A stretch of 64,000 nt of DNA. It comes from Planctomycetes bacterium syqfu (GTDB lineage Bacteria > Planctomycetota > Phycisphaerae > Phycisphaerales > Phycisphaeraceae). The notes under the pieces were generated by a model that was not told the origin of the DNA, did not search any database, and saw nothing but the letters and a program-made list of their open reading frames with translations. The position numbers and the translations under genes are program-made. Positions within the stretch are counted from its first letter, which is position 1. The number at the start of each line of letters is the position of its first letter. Below are positions 1-10,688 of the stretch, piece after piece. The stretch spans positions 1,550,001 to 1,614,000 of the forward strand of contig CP087563.1 in assembly GCA_020974905.1 (NCBI GenBank). Reading direction: 5' to 3'.

Positions 1-308
1 TCAAAACGCAGTCGCTGACTTTCAGGACTTGCCCAGAGTGTTGCCCCGAAACATGGACCATGACAGTCGATCCAGTCTTTGTATGGTGTCAGATATTGGG
101 GTTTGGACATGTGACGAATCTCAAAAATACGTTCGCGTGAAAGCCGTGCAAGCAGCTATTGTAACGCATCGCATGCGTAGCGTCATGAGTTGTTATAAAC
201 CCTCAACGGTTCGGGTTTATTCCAAGGGACACATGGCCCGCTGAGACTCAAGTCTCATGACTTGGGTTCCAACCTCCTGGTCAAAGGCAAGATTGAATGT
301 TAATTTGT
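1..308. other. No gene recognised
   Basis: I see no convincing coding region here. The only open frame, about 29-244, has no recognisable protein features. A small hairpin around 199-222 (AACCC paired with GGGTT) and another around 242-258 (GAGACT/AGTCTC) lie beyond the 3' end of the leftward ligA gene. Neither has a clear T-run. Confidence 0.5.
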
Positions 309-2378
<2,070 letters not shown>

Positions 2379-2423
2379 TTACACGATCCAAGGCACCCCT
2401 GGGACTGAAGTCCCAGGGCTTTA

Positions 2424-2542
2424 ATGTGCAATTGTGTCGTCAACGTCAATTAACTTGAGATGGCTTGGCGGAGGTTGTTTATTGAACAGCAGCACCACTG
2501 GGCACCAGGTCCCGTGAATTTCATGTGCAATTGTGTCGTCAA
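2424..2542. repeat. 20-bp direct repeat pair
   Basis: ATGTGCAATTGTGTCGTCAA occurs at 2424-2443 and again at 2523-2542. Both copies are followed by a similar stretch containing GAGATGGCTT, which in the second copy is the 3' end of the DUF3553 gene. This looks like a partial tandem duplication of that gene's 3' end. A hairpin with the arms CCTGGGACT/AGTCCCAGG lies next to it at about 2398-2417. Confidence 0.6.
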
Positions 2543-2549
2543 TGAGAAA

Positions 2550-3161
2550 TCAAGCTGAGATGGCTTTTCTCAGATCGTTGGCTGCGCCGTTGGGCAATGG
2601 CTTGGTCGAAAGTGCATCGAGCATGGGACGCTTGTTGGACTTCTTGACGGTGCGGACCAGTTCAAGCAAATGCTTGTAACGGACATAGGTGTAATGACCG
2701 AACGCTTGTTCCAGATCGTGACGGGTGTACTCGGTGAGCGGGTCGTTCATGCCGGTTTGGCGCATGGCCCATTCGAGCAGGGATCGTGGGTTGTCTGCTG
2801 TGTAGCGGTAGTCTGCGAGGGTGCGTTCGACGCGTGTGAGGATGTCGGTAAAAGGATCGGTCAATGACTCGGGCAAGCCGGTCAGGTCGTTTTTTTTGAT
2901 TCCCTGCTGTGCTTCGAGTTGCGAGAGCCAGTCGGTTGAGTTTGCAGCGTTCATATCGTCGGATGCCTTTTCCTTGGCAGTGAGTTTGATCACAGCGGTG
3001 TTGATGGTGACTTTGCCGTGATTTTTAAAGACGATCACCAGCCGTTGGCCGTCCTTGCCGTTGTATTTGGTGAGACTGGCTTGTCGTACTTCCCCCTCGC
3101 CCCATTCAGGTTTGAGTGGATGTTTGACAAGATCGCCCGGTTGAAACAGTGGCTGGTTCAC
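2550..3161 (-). CDS. DUF3553-domain protein
   Basis: 203 residues. The N-terminus (FQPGDLVKHPLKPEWGEGEV) matches the short DUF3553 beta-barrel seen at the C-terminus of some helicases and as small free-standing proteins. It continues into a strand-rich segment (VFKNHGKVTINTAVIKL), as in SH3-like folds. The remaining 130 residues are helical and not recognised. No catalytic motif or signal peptide is visible. It is expected to be cytoplasmic, and a role in nucleic-acid binding is inference only. Confidence 0.75.
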   Translation of the reverse strand: MNQPLFQPGDLVKHPLKPEWGEGEVRQASLTKYNGKDGQRLVIVFKNHGKVTINTAVIKLTAKEKASDDMNAANSTDWLSQLEAQQGIKKNDLTGLPESLTDPFTDILTRVERTLADYRYTADNPRSLLEWAMRQTGMNDPLTEYTRHDLEQAFGHYTYVRYKHLLELVRTVKKSNKRPMLDALSTKPLPNGAANDLRKAISA

Positions 3162-3361
3162 GAATCATTCCAGTAATATCGGGGGATGCACAGGTTGCCG
3201 ATGCAAGCTGTCGCATTGGTGACACATGATACAGCGATACGAGCAGATGGCAACGCGGCGTGGAAAAGTTCGACAAGGCGTTGCAACTGTCGGTTAAGCG
3301 GTATACCGTTTACAATGGTTTAGACATCATTTTTTCACATTCCGGCTGGGAGATCATCATC

Positions 3362-4468
3362 ATGGAAAACAATCAACAATCACCACGTCCACCACATCCG
3401 CCTTTTGGTCAAGGTCAGACACCGCCCCCGCCACCACCGCCGGGATACATGCCGATGTACCAGCAGCAGCAAGCGCCCAGGTCAGCAGGGAACTGGAGCA
3501 TGATGACGGTGATGCGTCGCGTGTTTGTGGGGATCATGTCCACGGTTTTACTGTTCTCGATTTTTCTGAACATTTACCTGGGTATTTTCTTTGCTTCGAC
3601 GATGTCCGGGCCGATGGAATCTTACTACACAGGCACGGATCAGAACAACCGTATTGTGATCCTGCCCATTGAGGGTGCGATTGATTCGGAGACTGCTGCA
3701 TATGTGAATAAAACCCTGCGGAGCCTGCAGAACAATCCGCCTGAGGCTTTGATCCTGCGTATCAATTCTCCAGGCGGTGGTGTGAGCCCATCGGACCAAA
3801 TCTGGAACGGCATCATGCAGTTCAAGAAGCAAACCAATATCCCGGTGGTCGCCAGCTTCGGCGGTGTTGCTGCCAGTGGTGGTTACTACATCGCATCAGC
3901 TTCCGACTACATCGTCAGCGAACCCACCTGCATCACCGGCAGTATCGGTGTCATCGCCCAGGCATTCACGCTTGATCGCATGATGGACAAAATCGGCGTC
4001 ACACCCGAAACCGTGGTCTCCACCGACTCCACGCAGAAAGATGCCCTCAACAGCTTCCGCCCGTGGACCGATGACGACCGCGACGAACTGCGAGATATTC
4101 TGGATACGGCCTACGAGCGGTTCATCAAAATTGTCGATGACGCACGCCCGGACCTGGATCTGGAACAGGTTCGCAAGCTGGCAACCGGCGCGCCATACAC
4201 CACCAAACAGGCATTGGAAAACAAACTCGTTGATGAAGAAGGTTACATTGGCAACGCCATTGCAAAGGCCATCACCTTGGCAGGTTTACCAGCTGGCAGT
4301 GATCCCAAGGTCACCGTGATTCAGCAGCATAATCCCTTTGGATTCCTGGGCGCGAGTGGCAAACAGTCCAATACCGACCTGTCGACACTGCTCAACAGCG
4401 AAAAAATCCGCAGCATGACCGGTGAATTGGCCATGCCCCAGTTGCAGTATCGCATGGAAATGCGTTGA
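3362..4468 (+). CDS. sppA: S49 family peptidase, SppA type
   Basis: Membrane-anchored serine protease predicted to cut signal-peptide remnants or other membrane proteins. The start at 3362 (MENNQQSP) is chosen because GGGAG precedes it and the upstream in-frame extension looks non-coding. A Pro/Gln-rich cytoplasmic tail (about 1-50) is followed by one transmembrane segment (about 58-82) and a ClpP-like fold. SPGGGVSPSDQ and ASGGYYIAS carry the nucleophilic Ser region, and ITGSIGVIAQAF is also typical of the family. At 368 residues it is a short, single-domain SppA rather than the double-length E. coli form. Confidence 0.9.
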   Translation: MENNQQSPRPPHPPFGQGQTPPPPPPPGYMPMYQQQQAPRSAGNWSMMTVMRRVFVGIMSTVLLFSIFLNIYLGIFFASTMSGPMESYYTGTDQNNRIVILPIEGAIDSETAAYVNKTLRSLQNNPPEALILRINSPGGGVSPSDQIWNGIMQFKKQTNIPVVASFGGVAASGGYYIASASDYIVSEPTCITGSIGVIAQAFTLDRMMDKIGVTPETVVSTDSTQKDALNSFRPWTDDDRDELRDILDTAYERFIKIVDDARPDLDLEQVRKLATGAPYTTKQALENKLVDEEGYIGNAIAKAITLAGLPAGSDPKVTVIQQHNPFGFLGASGKQSNTDLSTLLNSEKIRSMTGELAMPQLQYRMEMR

Positions 4469-5002
4469 GTCGATGAATCACATAACTGAAACCACGGTTG
4501 TAAAATGAAATGAAAATAGCGTTTTATTGCAGGACGCTGTTGTTTACAAAATGGATTGATTGTACGATTTATGTCAATAATACCTTTGCCTCTGGAAAGG
4601 CTTTGGTTTATGATATGTGAAACTTGATCACTTCAATCAAACATGGAATTGAACCGGACTTGGAGAAGACTGGTTTCCATGGAAGAATCAGGTTTGGGAT
4701 CGAGAGATGGATGGGGTCGCTAACGCGACAAATGTGACATGGGTTGAATGTGTTTTGGCATAGGCAATCCAATCATTTCCGAGGGTGTTACAGATTCTGG
4801 TTCCTTCAATTTTGAAGGCCTCAGAAGGTGCGAGACAACATCATTTCAAGTCGTTCCTGATACACAGAGATCCAAGGCCTGTCGGGTGACAGACCCATTG
4901 GTTAAACGTATTCCGCACAGACTTCAGGAGACAGTCTTTAGCGGTGTCAGATTCAGTGGAACGGTATTTTTTTTGCAGTGTAGATGCTGCGGGGTGACAA
5001 AC
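4469..5002. other. Intergenic region, no gene seen
   Basis: 534 bp between the SppA-like gene and the next membrane protein. An open frame extends leftward from 5003 to 4748, but its translation has no protein-like features and the recognisable protein starts at 5003. No RNA gene or strong terminator is seen. Confidence 0.4.
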
Positions 5003-5518
5003 ATGAACCTACGTGAATGGATGAATCAGAACTCGGCCGTCGTTACCATCATTGCGGTGGTCCTCTTGTTGGTCTCGCTTGGTGTGATCATTATGACACT
5101 GACACCACAGCGTGCAGCACGTGTGGTGGATGTGTATTTCATGGACACGTCTGATGGCGCTCTGTTCATCGACAAGTCCGATCAATTGCCCCCCATCACG
5201 GCACCGTCGGGTAAAGAAGGCGTCCGAGCTTTCGTCTTTTCCTGTGGTGACTGTGGTGACGAAGCAAGCCGTTTCATCGGGTGGCTTGAAACCTATACCC
5301 CCGAAGCCAAAAAGGCCATCGAAACACCGGCAGAAGGTCCCGAGGGTGGCATGGATAACTACGAAGTGGTCGAAAACGGTCACCTGGTCGCAGCACCCAA
5401 CAGCAACGGCAAATGGGTCATGGCTAACAGCGAACCTGGCTTTAAGATCATGGACAACGTCCAGACCCACTGTGGTGGCGATGTGGCTCCCAAGCCCTGC
5501 TTCCCCGGTCGCGATTGA
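5003..5518 (+). CDS. Membrane-anchored hypothetical protein
   Basis: 171 residues from ATG 5003. A short N-terminus (MNLREWMNQNS) leads into one hydrophobic segment (VVTIIAVVLLLVSLGVIIM, about 12-31). The rest is a soluble domain with four Cys, in CGDCGDE and in the C-terminal HCGG and KPCFPG pieces. The topology suggests an N-terminal anchor with the domain outside the cytoplasm. No family is recognised. The paired Cys could bind metal or form disulfides. A good intrinsic terminator follows directly, so it is probably the last gene of its transcript. Confidence 0.7.
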   Translation: MNLREWMNQNSAVVTIIAVVLLLVSLGVIIMTLTPQRAARVVDVYFMDTSDGALFIDKSDQLPPITAPSGKEGVRAFVFSCGDCGDEASRFIGWLETYTPEAKKAIETPAEGPEGGMDNYEVVENGHLVAAPNSNGKWVMANSEPGFKIMDNVQTHCGGDVAPKPCFPGRD

Positions 5519-5546
5519 TCCATTCAATCCCAATACGAAATTCACA

Positions 5547-5578
5547 AACCGTCATCCACATGGGTGACGGTTTTTTAT
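5547..5578 (+). terminator. Intrinsic terminator
   Basis: Stem ACCGTCATCC/GGGTGACGGT with a short loop, followed directly by TTTTTT. It lies 29 bp after the stop codon of the membrane-anchored hypothetical gene. Confidence 0.85.
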
Positions 5579-5689
5579 ATCATGTGATGTTGAAACGTTC
5601 TGCCTGTCTGTGGGTAGGTGTATCTGACAATCCCCACGAACATTCTGTCTAACTCACTTAACTTTCAACCTTCACTCCGCTGACTTCTC

Positions 5690-7108
5690 ATGAAACACAT
5701 TGCCCGACAGTTCATCACAGTCTCTCTTGTCCTGCTTTTGACCATGATCACCGGCTGTGTCAGTACGCCCAAGCACTTTAGTGATCCGGTTGCCGTGATG
5801 CTGCAAAAAGATGAGTCGGTTGCTGTGCGACTGAAGGCCGCCAAACAGGCTCAGCAGGAAGCGCCCAACAGTGATAATCGTCTGGCAGCATTGCAAACAC
5901 TCGTGTGGGAATATGGACACCCACAGGAACTCCGACATTATGCCATCGACCAACTGATCGAATATGACGAAGCGTCTTTTCGTCAGCAGATGCACCGACG
6001 TATCGTTCAGGTAAAAAACTGGGGCACCATTGAGTATCTGTTCAAAATCGCCAAGCAACGCGGTTGGGGCGACAGCTTTACCCCCACCGTTGTCCGCCAA
6101 TACGCCCGGCCCGTTCATGGCATAAAAGAAGAGGACCGCCCTGAACGTGAAGTTCTCAAACAGATGCACCCGGACAAAACCATCGAGGAAATCGTCTTCG
6201 AAGTCTTTGTCAATGCGGGCAAAGAACAGAAAATCATCAGTCAGGCAGACGCGTGGGACCTGCTGGGACGCATCAGCACCAAGCAGCAGATGATCGATTA
6301 TCTCAAACGTGCGCCCGGCGATACGGCCATGGTCATTGACCTCAAAACCGCTGCACAGGATCTGAACGTCACCGCATTCAACAAGGAAGGGAGTCTCTGG
6401 CTTTCCTACTTGCGTAAACCGGAGATGCATGCCTATTGGCAGCAGTTAACCGACGTGGTTGCAACACTCAATGATGAACAGAAAAAGGATTTGAAGCTGC
6501 GTCATCTGGCCCCCCTGCTCGCTTCGACGCCACAGCAGCGAAGCCAATCACGCGTTGATCTGATCAGCAACATCAATGCCTATGTCAACAGCCAGAAACA
6601 CTACCTCAAAGGCGCAACCTATGACGGTGGTGCGGTAGATCACCCGCAGGAGTTTTCAAACTGGGTCGACAAACTCACTTGGCCGGACCTGCTGACCATC
6701 AATCAGATCATCACCGCCTTGCAATCCCACATGGTCACCAGCAATCTCTTTGCCTGGGCCGATGCCGACAAGGAAGACACCAGCACGGAGTATGGCGGGA
6801 CGATCCGCAAAGATGACGGTGTCTATGAAGCCAAGCTTTTCAAACCACGTATCCGTCGACACGATCGTATTTTCTACCCCACACCGCAAATGTACGATGA
6901 CCTGTACACCGCATTGTCCCACTACCACTTCCATGCTCAGGAATTTCACAATGAAAACTACGCAGGTCCCGGCCGGGCAGATCTGAAATTTGCTCAGCGG
7001 AATCAATTCAGCTGTCTGACATTCACCTTCATCGACGAAAACAACATGAACGTGGATTACTATCAGGAAGATGACATCGTCGTCGACCTGGGAACCATCG
7101 TACGCTAA
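5690..7108 (+). CDS. Large hypothetical lipoprotein
   Basis: 472 residues. The N-terminus MKHIARQFITVSLVLLLTMI followed by TGC is a clear lipoprotein signal, with the lipidated Cys at about residue 23. The next 100 residues are helical, with alternating Ala/Gln/Leu patterns that resemble HEAT-type helical repeats (VRLKAAKQAQQEAP, LAALQTLVWEYGHPQELRHYA). The C-terminal third is richer in strands. No catalytic motif is recognised. It sits alone, upstream of the integron. An envelope role is inferred from the signal alone. Confidence 0.75.
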   Translation: MKHIARQFITVSLVLLLTMITGCVSTPKHFSDPVAVMLQKDESVAVRLKAAKQAQQEAPNSDNRLAALQTLVWEYGHPQELRHYAIDQLIEYDEASFRQQMHRRIVQVKNWGTIEYLFKIAKQRGWGDSFTPTVVRQYARPVHGIKEEDRPEREVLKQMHPDKTIEEIVFEVFVNAGKEQKIISQADAWDLLGRISTKQQMIDYLKRAPGDTAMVIDLKTAAQDLNVTAFNKEGSLWLSYLRKPEMHAYWQQLTDVVATLNDEQKKDLKLRHLAPLLASTPQQRSQSRVDLISNINAYVNSQKHYLKGATYDGGAVDHPQEFSNWVDKLTWPDLLTINQIITALQSHMVTSNLFAWADADKEDTSTEYGGTIRKDDGVYEAKLFKPRIRRHDRIFYPTPQMYDDLYTALSHYHFHAQEFHNENYAGPGRADLKFAQRNQFSCLTFTFIDENNMNVDYYQEDDIVVDLGTIVR

Positions 7109-7175
7109 ACCAAAGCGTCCTCCATCAACACGCAAACACACCACCCCTAAAGTCGTTTGCACAATGACTTGCCTA

Positions 7176-7302
7176 TTGCAGTTTTCACGCGAATGTCGCG
7201 TTTGACGCGCACACAAGTATGTGTGCGGCTATTGAAAAAAAATAATAAATAGTCGCGAGCCTACAACTCCGCGACTGCGCGACTTTGCAGTGAAAACCCA
7301 AG
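7176..7302. mobile_element. Degenerate miniature inverted-repeat element
   Basis: A TA at 7174-7175 is followed by TTGCAGTTTTCACGCGAA. About 125 bp further on, the sequence ends TTTGCAGTGAAAACCCAA, an imperfect inverted copy. The left end resembles the 134-bp element at 10797-10930 (TTGCA-TTTTCAC, then GTCGCG), so it may be a decayed relative. It fills most of the 318-bp gap between the lipoprotein gene and the 3' end of intI. Confidence 0.5.
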
Positions 7303-7426
7303 CCACTGGAAGCCGAAGGATTCCCGCGAGTACCTTCGTAGACGGTAGATATTAGTGCAAAACGCGATCAAGCATGATGGCTCAGATCACATGCCCAACG
7401 TCACTCCGATCTGTCCTCCCATACCA

Positions 7427-8464
7427 TCACACCATATCCAACGGGCTGCGTACACCCACTGGCCCGGTCGCTGCCACGTGCGTGTAAATCATCGTCGTGC
7501 TCAATTCCTCGTGACCCAGTAACTCCTGGATCGTGCGGATGTCATACCCCGCTTCCAACAGGTGGGTCGCAAAACTGTGACGCAAGGTGTGACTGGTCAC
7601 TTTCTTTGCTATCGCAACACGATCTGCTGCCTGACTGATCGCACGGTCATAGGCCGATGCATTGCAGTGCATCCGACACATCCCCTGGCCATCAGGCCGC
7701 TTGACCAGTGATCGACCGGGGAACAAAAACCGCCAGCCGAATTTCATCGCCGCACCTGGAGACTTATTCAACACCGCATCCGGCAAGACCACCGCCCCCG
7801 CCCCACGCGCCTCATCTCGTTTCCACATCTTGCGCACATCGGCAATCTGCTGCTTAAGTGGTTCAATCAACGCCATTGGCAACACACTCGTCCGATCCTT
7901 GGCACCCTTGCCATGCCTGACCATCAGCATCCGACGCGACAGATCAACATCCATCACCCGCATTCCTACAATTTCACTACGACGCAATCCCGCACCATAT
8001 TGCAGCTTCGCCATCAAACCATACAACCCACTCGCTGACGCAAGTTTCTCAAGCAACACTGCCACCTCATCTTTACCAAGCACCGTTGGCATGACCTTGG
8101 GGCGCTTGGCGCGTTCAGCATTGAATTTACCCAGATGTCCCTCGGGAAGTTCGAGAACCTGTTTATAGAGAAACACAATCGCGTTAAGTGCCTGATTCTG
8201 CGTTGAACCCGCCACCCTCCGATTACGTGCCAGATGATTGAGAAAGGCTTCAAGTTCGGTAGTCCCCATCTCTCGCGGATGTCGCCAACGCCCCGCCTGA
8301 TTCCGATGAAATTGCAGATACTCCCGCACCCACCGAACATAAGCCTGTGTGGTCTTGGGCGAATAATGTCGCCGCTGACAGACCATTTCAATTTGCTGAA
8401 TAAGCTTCACCCCCCGATTCTCCGGCGCAACAAAACAAAAGTCAATATCTTTATCCACCCACAC
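7427..8464 (-). CDS. intI: Integron integrase IntI
   Basis: Tyrosine recombinase that inserts and excises cassettes at attI and folded attC sites. The catalytic set is present: Arg161 (GAGLRRSE), Lys186 in HGKG, His292 and Arg295 (HTLRHSFAT), His318 (LLGHEELS) and the nucleophile Tyr327 (TMIYTHV). The feature separating IntI from XerC/D is the extra helix region before the second catalytic block, here about residues 218-250, with [15 protein letters not shown] and FGWRFLFPG as in known integron integrases. The C-terminus GVRSPLDMV is also IntI-like. It starts at GTG 8464, 92 bp from the first cassette boundary, and is transcribed away from the cassettes, which is the standard integron layout. 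Confidence 0.96.
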   Translation of the reverse strand: MWVDKDIDFCFVAPENRGVKLIQQIEMVCQRRHYSPKTTQAYVRWVREYLQFHRNQAGRWRHPREMGTTELEAFLNHLARNRRVAGSTQNQALNAIVFLYKQVLELPEGHLGKFNAERAKRPKVMPTVLGKDEVAVLLEKLASASGLYGLMAKLQYGAGLRRSEIVGMRVMDVDLSRRMLMVRHGKGAKDRTSVLPMALIEPLKQQIADVRKMWKRDEARGAGAVVLPDAVLNKSPGAAMKFGWRFLFPGRSLVKRPDGQGMCRMHCNASAYDRAISQAADRVAIAKKVTSHTLRHSFATHLLEAGYDIRTIQELLGHEELSTTMIYTHVAATGPVGVRSPLDMV

Positions 8465-8474
8465 AATTTATTTC

Positions 8475-8503
8475 TTGACACACATGTCTTTAGTATGGAG
8501 AAT
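8475..8503 (+). promoter_or_regulatory. Candidate Pc cassette promoter
   Basis: A perfect -35 box TTGACA at 8475-8480 and a weak -10 GAGAAT at 8498-8503 are spaced 17 bp apart and point toward the cassettes. The position between intI and the first cassette is where Pc lies in known integrons. Function is inferred. Confidence 0.5.
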
Positions 8504-8563
8504 ACATTCATCTACGGGGGAAGCGTTCTCTCGCGCTAGCGCAACAGAATATAGAGTTAGGGG
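8504..8563 (+). other. attI-like insertion site
   Basis: The core GTTAGGG begins at 8556, giving a predicted crossover between G8556 and T8557. The first cassette's own attC opens with CCCTAAC (8763-8769), the exact complement, which places the boundary. The left limit of attI is arbitrary; integrase-binding repeats were not resolved. Confidence 0.75.
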
Positions 8564-8572
8564 GACATTGAA

Positions 8573-8758
8573 TTGGTCGATGCGTTTGCAGCTCTAATCA
8601 GGATGACATTCTGGCTAGGCTTTATAGTCATCGCAGCCATATTGTCTCCACCGTTTATTGCCATTTACACGTTGTCTCGAAATGACAAGCCGTTTTGGGA
8701 GCATTTTGGTCGCAGATACATTCATTTAGTTTTTGAATTTTTCTGTGCTGGACCTTAG
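8573..8758 (+). CDS. Cassette 1: small membrane protein
   Basis: 61 residues from a TTG start at 8573, preceded by GGGGGA at the cassette boundary with about 7 bp spacing. It holds one or two hydrophobic segments (FWLGFIVIAAILSPPFIAIY, about 12-31) and a basic/aromatic tail. No family is recognised. It is the only ORF of cassette 1 (8557-8894). The start codon is uncertain because no ATG is available in frame. Its stop lies 5 bp before attC. Confidence 0.5.
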   Translation: MVDAFAALIRMTFWLGFIVIAAILSPPFIAIYTLSRNDKPFWEHFGRRYIHLVFEFFCAGP

Positions 8759-8762
8759 TCTC

Positions 8763-8900
8763 CCCTAACCAGCCGCTGCAGTTGCCAGACGCGGCTAGAG
8801 TTCGCAACGGCACATTCGTCTTGTAAAATACTTCCGGGGTCTGTGGCTTTAACCGCTCGCCAAGATCCCGCGACTAGACAACTGAGCGGAAACGTTATGC
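8763..8900 (+). repeat. attC site 1
   Basis: Outer core R'' CCCTAAC (8763-8769) and R' GTTATGC (8894-8900), about 138 bp apart. The outer arms (CCGCT near the left end, AGCGG near the right) and inner arms (CAGTTG/CAACTG and CGCGG/CCGCG) can pair into the hairpin expected of an attC. It is nearly identical to attC 2-5, as in sedentary chromosomal integrons. Confidence 0.93.
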
Positions 8901-9256
8901 CACTAGACCATCCAAATAAACTGGTATTGAGAAAACTCAAAGACTGTTTTCCCAATGATGAAGATGCTCAGAAAGCACTAGATCTACTCAATCAGTACGG
9001 CAAGTTATCCTATCACAATGAACGCGACCGGATTCATCTGGCGATTCTTTACCTGTGCGAAAATTCATTGGAGAATGTCTCACAGTACCTCTCAATGGCG
9101 CTAAGTGATTATCGTGATGTATTGGTCTGTGCCGAATACCCAGAGTCTGCAAAGTTTGAATGGGATATTAAAGATGAGGACCAAGAGAAATATCAAGAAG
9201 CTAAGCGAATAGAAAAACAACGATATCAAGAGTGGTTGCGAGCCTCTGGGGCATAA
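8897..9256 (+). CDS. Cassette 2: hypothetical protein
   Basis: 119 residues, MPLDHPNKLVLRKLKD onward, mostly helical and charged, with no signal or membrane segment. The ATG (8897) lies inside the core GTTATGC and the TAA stop inside the core GCATAAC, so the gene fills its cassette completely. No untranslated leader belongs to the cassette; the only ribosome-binding sequence available (GAGCGGA, 8884-8890) is the end of attC 1. The mix of Tyr, Leu and acidic residues (LAILYLCENSLENVSQYLSM) resembles other uncharacterised cassette proteins. Function unknown. Confidence 0.7.
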   Translation: MPLDHPNKLVLRKLKDCFPNDEDAQKALDLLNQYGKLSYHNERDRIHLAILYLCENSLENVSQYLSMALSDYRDVLVCAEYPESAKFEWDIKDEDQEKYQEAKRIEKQRYQEWLRASGA

Positions 9257-9388
9257 CCACCCGCTCCAGTTGCCAGACGCGGCTAGAGTTCGCAGCGGCA
9301 CATTCGGCTTGTAAAATACTTCCGGGGCCTGTGGCATTCACCGCTCGCCAAGGTCCCGCGACTAGACAACTGAGCGGAAACGTTAGGC
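9251..9388 (+). repeat. attC site 2
   Basis: R'' GCATAAC (9251-9257) is the exact complement of GTTATGC, where cassette 2 begins. R' GTTAGGC is at 9382-9388. The internal sequence matches attC 1 with few changes. Confidence 0.95.
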
Positions 9389-9394
9389 TTGTTC

Positions 9395-9820
9395 ATGGAT
9401 AAGCAGTTCATCCTTCCTGATGGCACTGACGTAAACGTTGTCCTGTATGATCGAAGAAAAAGCTTCACTCAAATGGAGCATTTTGCAGGTCATTTTCTTG
9501 ACGTGCCAGAAGTAGAAATCGGCTTCTTCTTACATGATCACGTTATTTTTGTCTTTGTAAATAATTTCGTATCCAGTCTTAACGGGCTTACAATAACCAA
9601 CGAGATTTGCGATAACAAACGACAATTTACGCTATATCAAAAAGACAAACCGATCTACAAAAAAAACTATGATCGTGCGAAGGGATACGACAACAATCCT
9701 TTCTATTCGACAGATGAAGAAGATGTTGACGACCTACTTTGGTTCACCAATGTGTTAACAATTCAAGAGAGAACCTGTGTGATTAAAAAGACATGCTCTC
9801 TTGCCAAAGGAAAAGCCTAA
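9395..9820 (+). CDS. Cassette 3: hypothetical protein
   Basis: 141 residues from ATG 9395 (MDKQFILPDG); a TTG two codons earlier (9389) is also possible. The predicted soluble protein is rich in Asp, Phe and Lys, with alternating strand-like segments (EIGFFLHDHVIFVFVNN). No family is recognised. The TAA stop (9818-9820) sits inside the core GCCTAAC of its own attC. Base composition is more AT-rich than flanking chromosomal genes, which is common for cassettes. Confidence 0.65.
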   Translation: MDKQFILPDGTDVNVVLYDRRKSFTQMEHFAGHFLDVPEVEIGFFLHDHVIFVFVNNFVSSLNGLTITNEICDNKRQFTLYQKDKPIYKKNYDRAKGYDNNPFYSTDEEDVDDLLWFTNVLTIQERTCVIKKTCSLAKGKA

Positions 9821-9952
9821 CCAACCGCTGCAGTTGCCAGACGCGGCTAGAGTTCGCAACGGCACATTCGTCTTGTAAAATAATTCGGGGGTCTGTGGCC
9901 TTCACCGCTCGCCAAGGTCCCGCGACTAGACAACTGAGCGGAAACGTTAGAT
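9815..9952 (+). repeat. attC site 3
   Basis: R'' GCCTAAC (9815-9821) complements the GTTAGGC that opens cassette 3. R' GTTAGAT is at 9946-9952. Confidence 0.95.
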
Positions 9953-9972
9953 GGCTCATTCTGGAGGATCAC

Positions 9973-10314
9973 ATGTCCATGCAAAAATCAATATCCATGA
10001 CATCTCCGCTTTTAGGAGCAAGTTTAGGAACCGCAGTTGCAGGATTAGGCATGCTTTTCTCGCACATGGCGTTTTATATTGCATTGCCGATTGCTGTGGC
10101 TTTGTTGAGAGTTCTTGAAATGTTGGGCATACATGTCACTCCGAATTTTGAAAATTCTTGTGTACTGTTAGCCATTTTGTCTCCTTTGGTGTTCACATGC
10201 TATGGCACGGCTTTGGTTGTTCCAAAATCAAAAACTGCCCGTCTCAAGATAGCGGTCAGTATTTTTCTGGTTAATGCAATTGCCGTGGTCGCTTTGTTGA
10301 CCGGCGCCATCTAA
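9973..10314 (+). CDS. Cassette 4: small membrane protein
   Basis: 113 residues from ATG 9973, preceded by a strong GGAGG (9963-9967) inside the cassette, so this gene carries its own ribosome-binding site. About three hydrophobic stretches are seen: LLGASLGTAVAGLGMLF, AFYIALPIAVALL, and a C-terminal pair around VLLAILSPLVF and VSIFLVNAIAVVALL. It is probably an inner-membrane protein. No family is recognised. The TAA stop is within the core ATCTAAC. Confidence 0.65.
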   Translation: MSMQKSISMTSPLLGASLGTAVAGLGMLFSHMAFYIALPIAVALLRVLEMLGIHVTPNFENSCVLLAILSPLVFTCYGTALVVPKSKTARLKIAVSIFLVNAIAVVALLTGAI

Positions 10315-10446
10315 CCACCCGCTGCAGTTGCCAGACGCGGCTAGCGTTCGCAACGGCACATTCGTCTTGTAAAATCATTCCGGGGTCTGTGGCATTCACC
10401 GCTCGCCAAGGTCCCGCGACTAGACAACTGAGCGGAAACGTTAGGC
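10309..10446 (+). repeat. attC site 4
   Basis: R'' ATCTAAC (10309-10315) complements GTTAGAT at the start of cassette 4. R' GTTAGGC is at 10440-10446. Confidence 0.95.
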
Positions 10447-10463
10447 GGAAAGAAGCTCGAAAT

Positions 10464-10688
10464 ATGAAACCTAGTGAGATCACTCTCGTTTCGTACTATG
10501 CGTTAGCAATGAGCCTGTTTTTTGCAATTTGCAGTCTTTTTCTTTCTCCAATCCAAAGCCAAGTTCCTGTTTCATTGGCTTTGGGGATTCTCGCAAGTCT
10601 AGGGATCACGATTGCCAAGACCGTAAAGAATCAGCAAAAACAAATTGATCAACTCAAAAAGCAGATTGAAGATCAAACAACCGCCTAA
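10464..10688 (+). CDS. Cassette 5: small membrane protein
   Basis: 74 residues from ATG 10464. Two hydrophobic segments (YYALAMSLFFAICSLFL and VSLALGILASLGITIA) are followed by a charged heptad-like tail (QQKQIDQLKKQIEDQ) that should form a coiled coil. GGAAAGAAG just upstream may serve as ribosome-binding site. The TAA stop lies in the core GCCTAAC of attC 5. Function unknown. Confidence 0.6.
   Translation: MKPSEITLVSYYALAMSLFFAICSLFLSPIQSQVPVSLALGILASLGITIAKTVKNQQKQIDQLKKQIEDQTTA

Noticed and set aside
29-244. Short open frame at the window start
   Set aside because: No protein-like composition, no ribosome-binding site and no recognisable family.
4748-5002. N-terminal extension of the membrane protein starting at 5003
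   Set aside because: The extension is not protein-like, whereas ATG 5003 starts directly before a clean membrane anchor.
7427-8464. XerC/XerD housekeeping recombinase
   Set aside because: The extra IntI region (about residues 218-250), the GVRSPLD C-terminus and the adjoining attC array fit an integron integrase.
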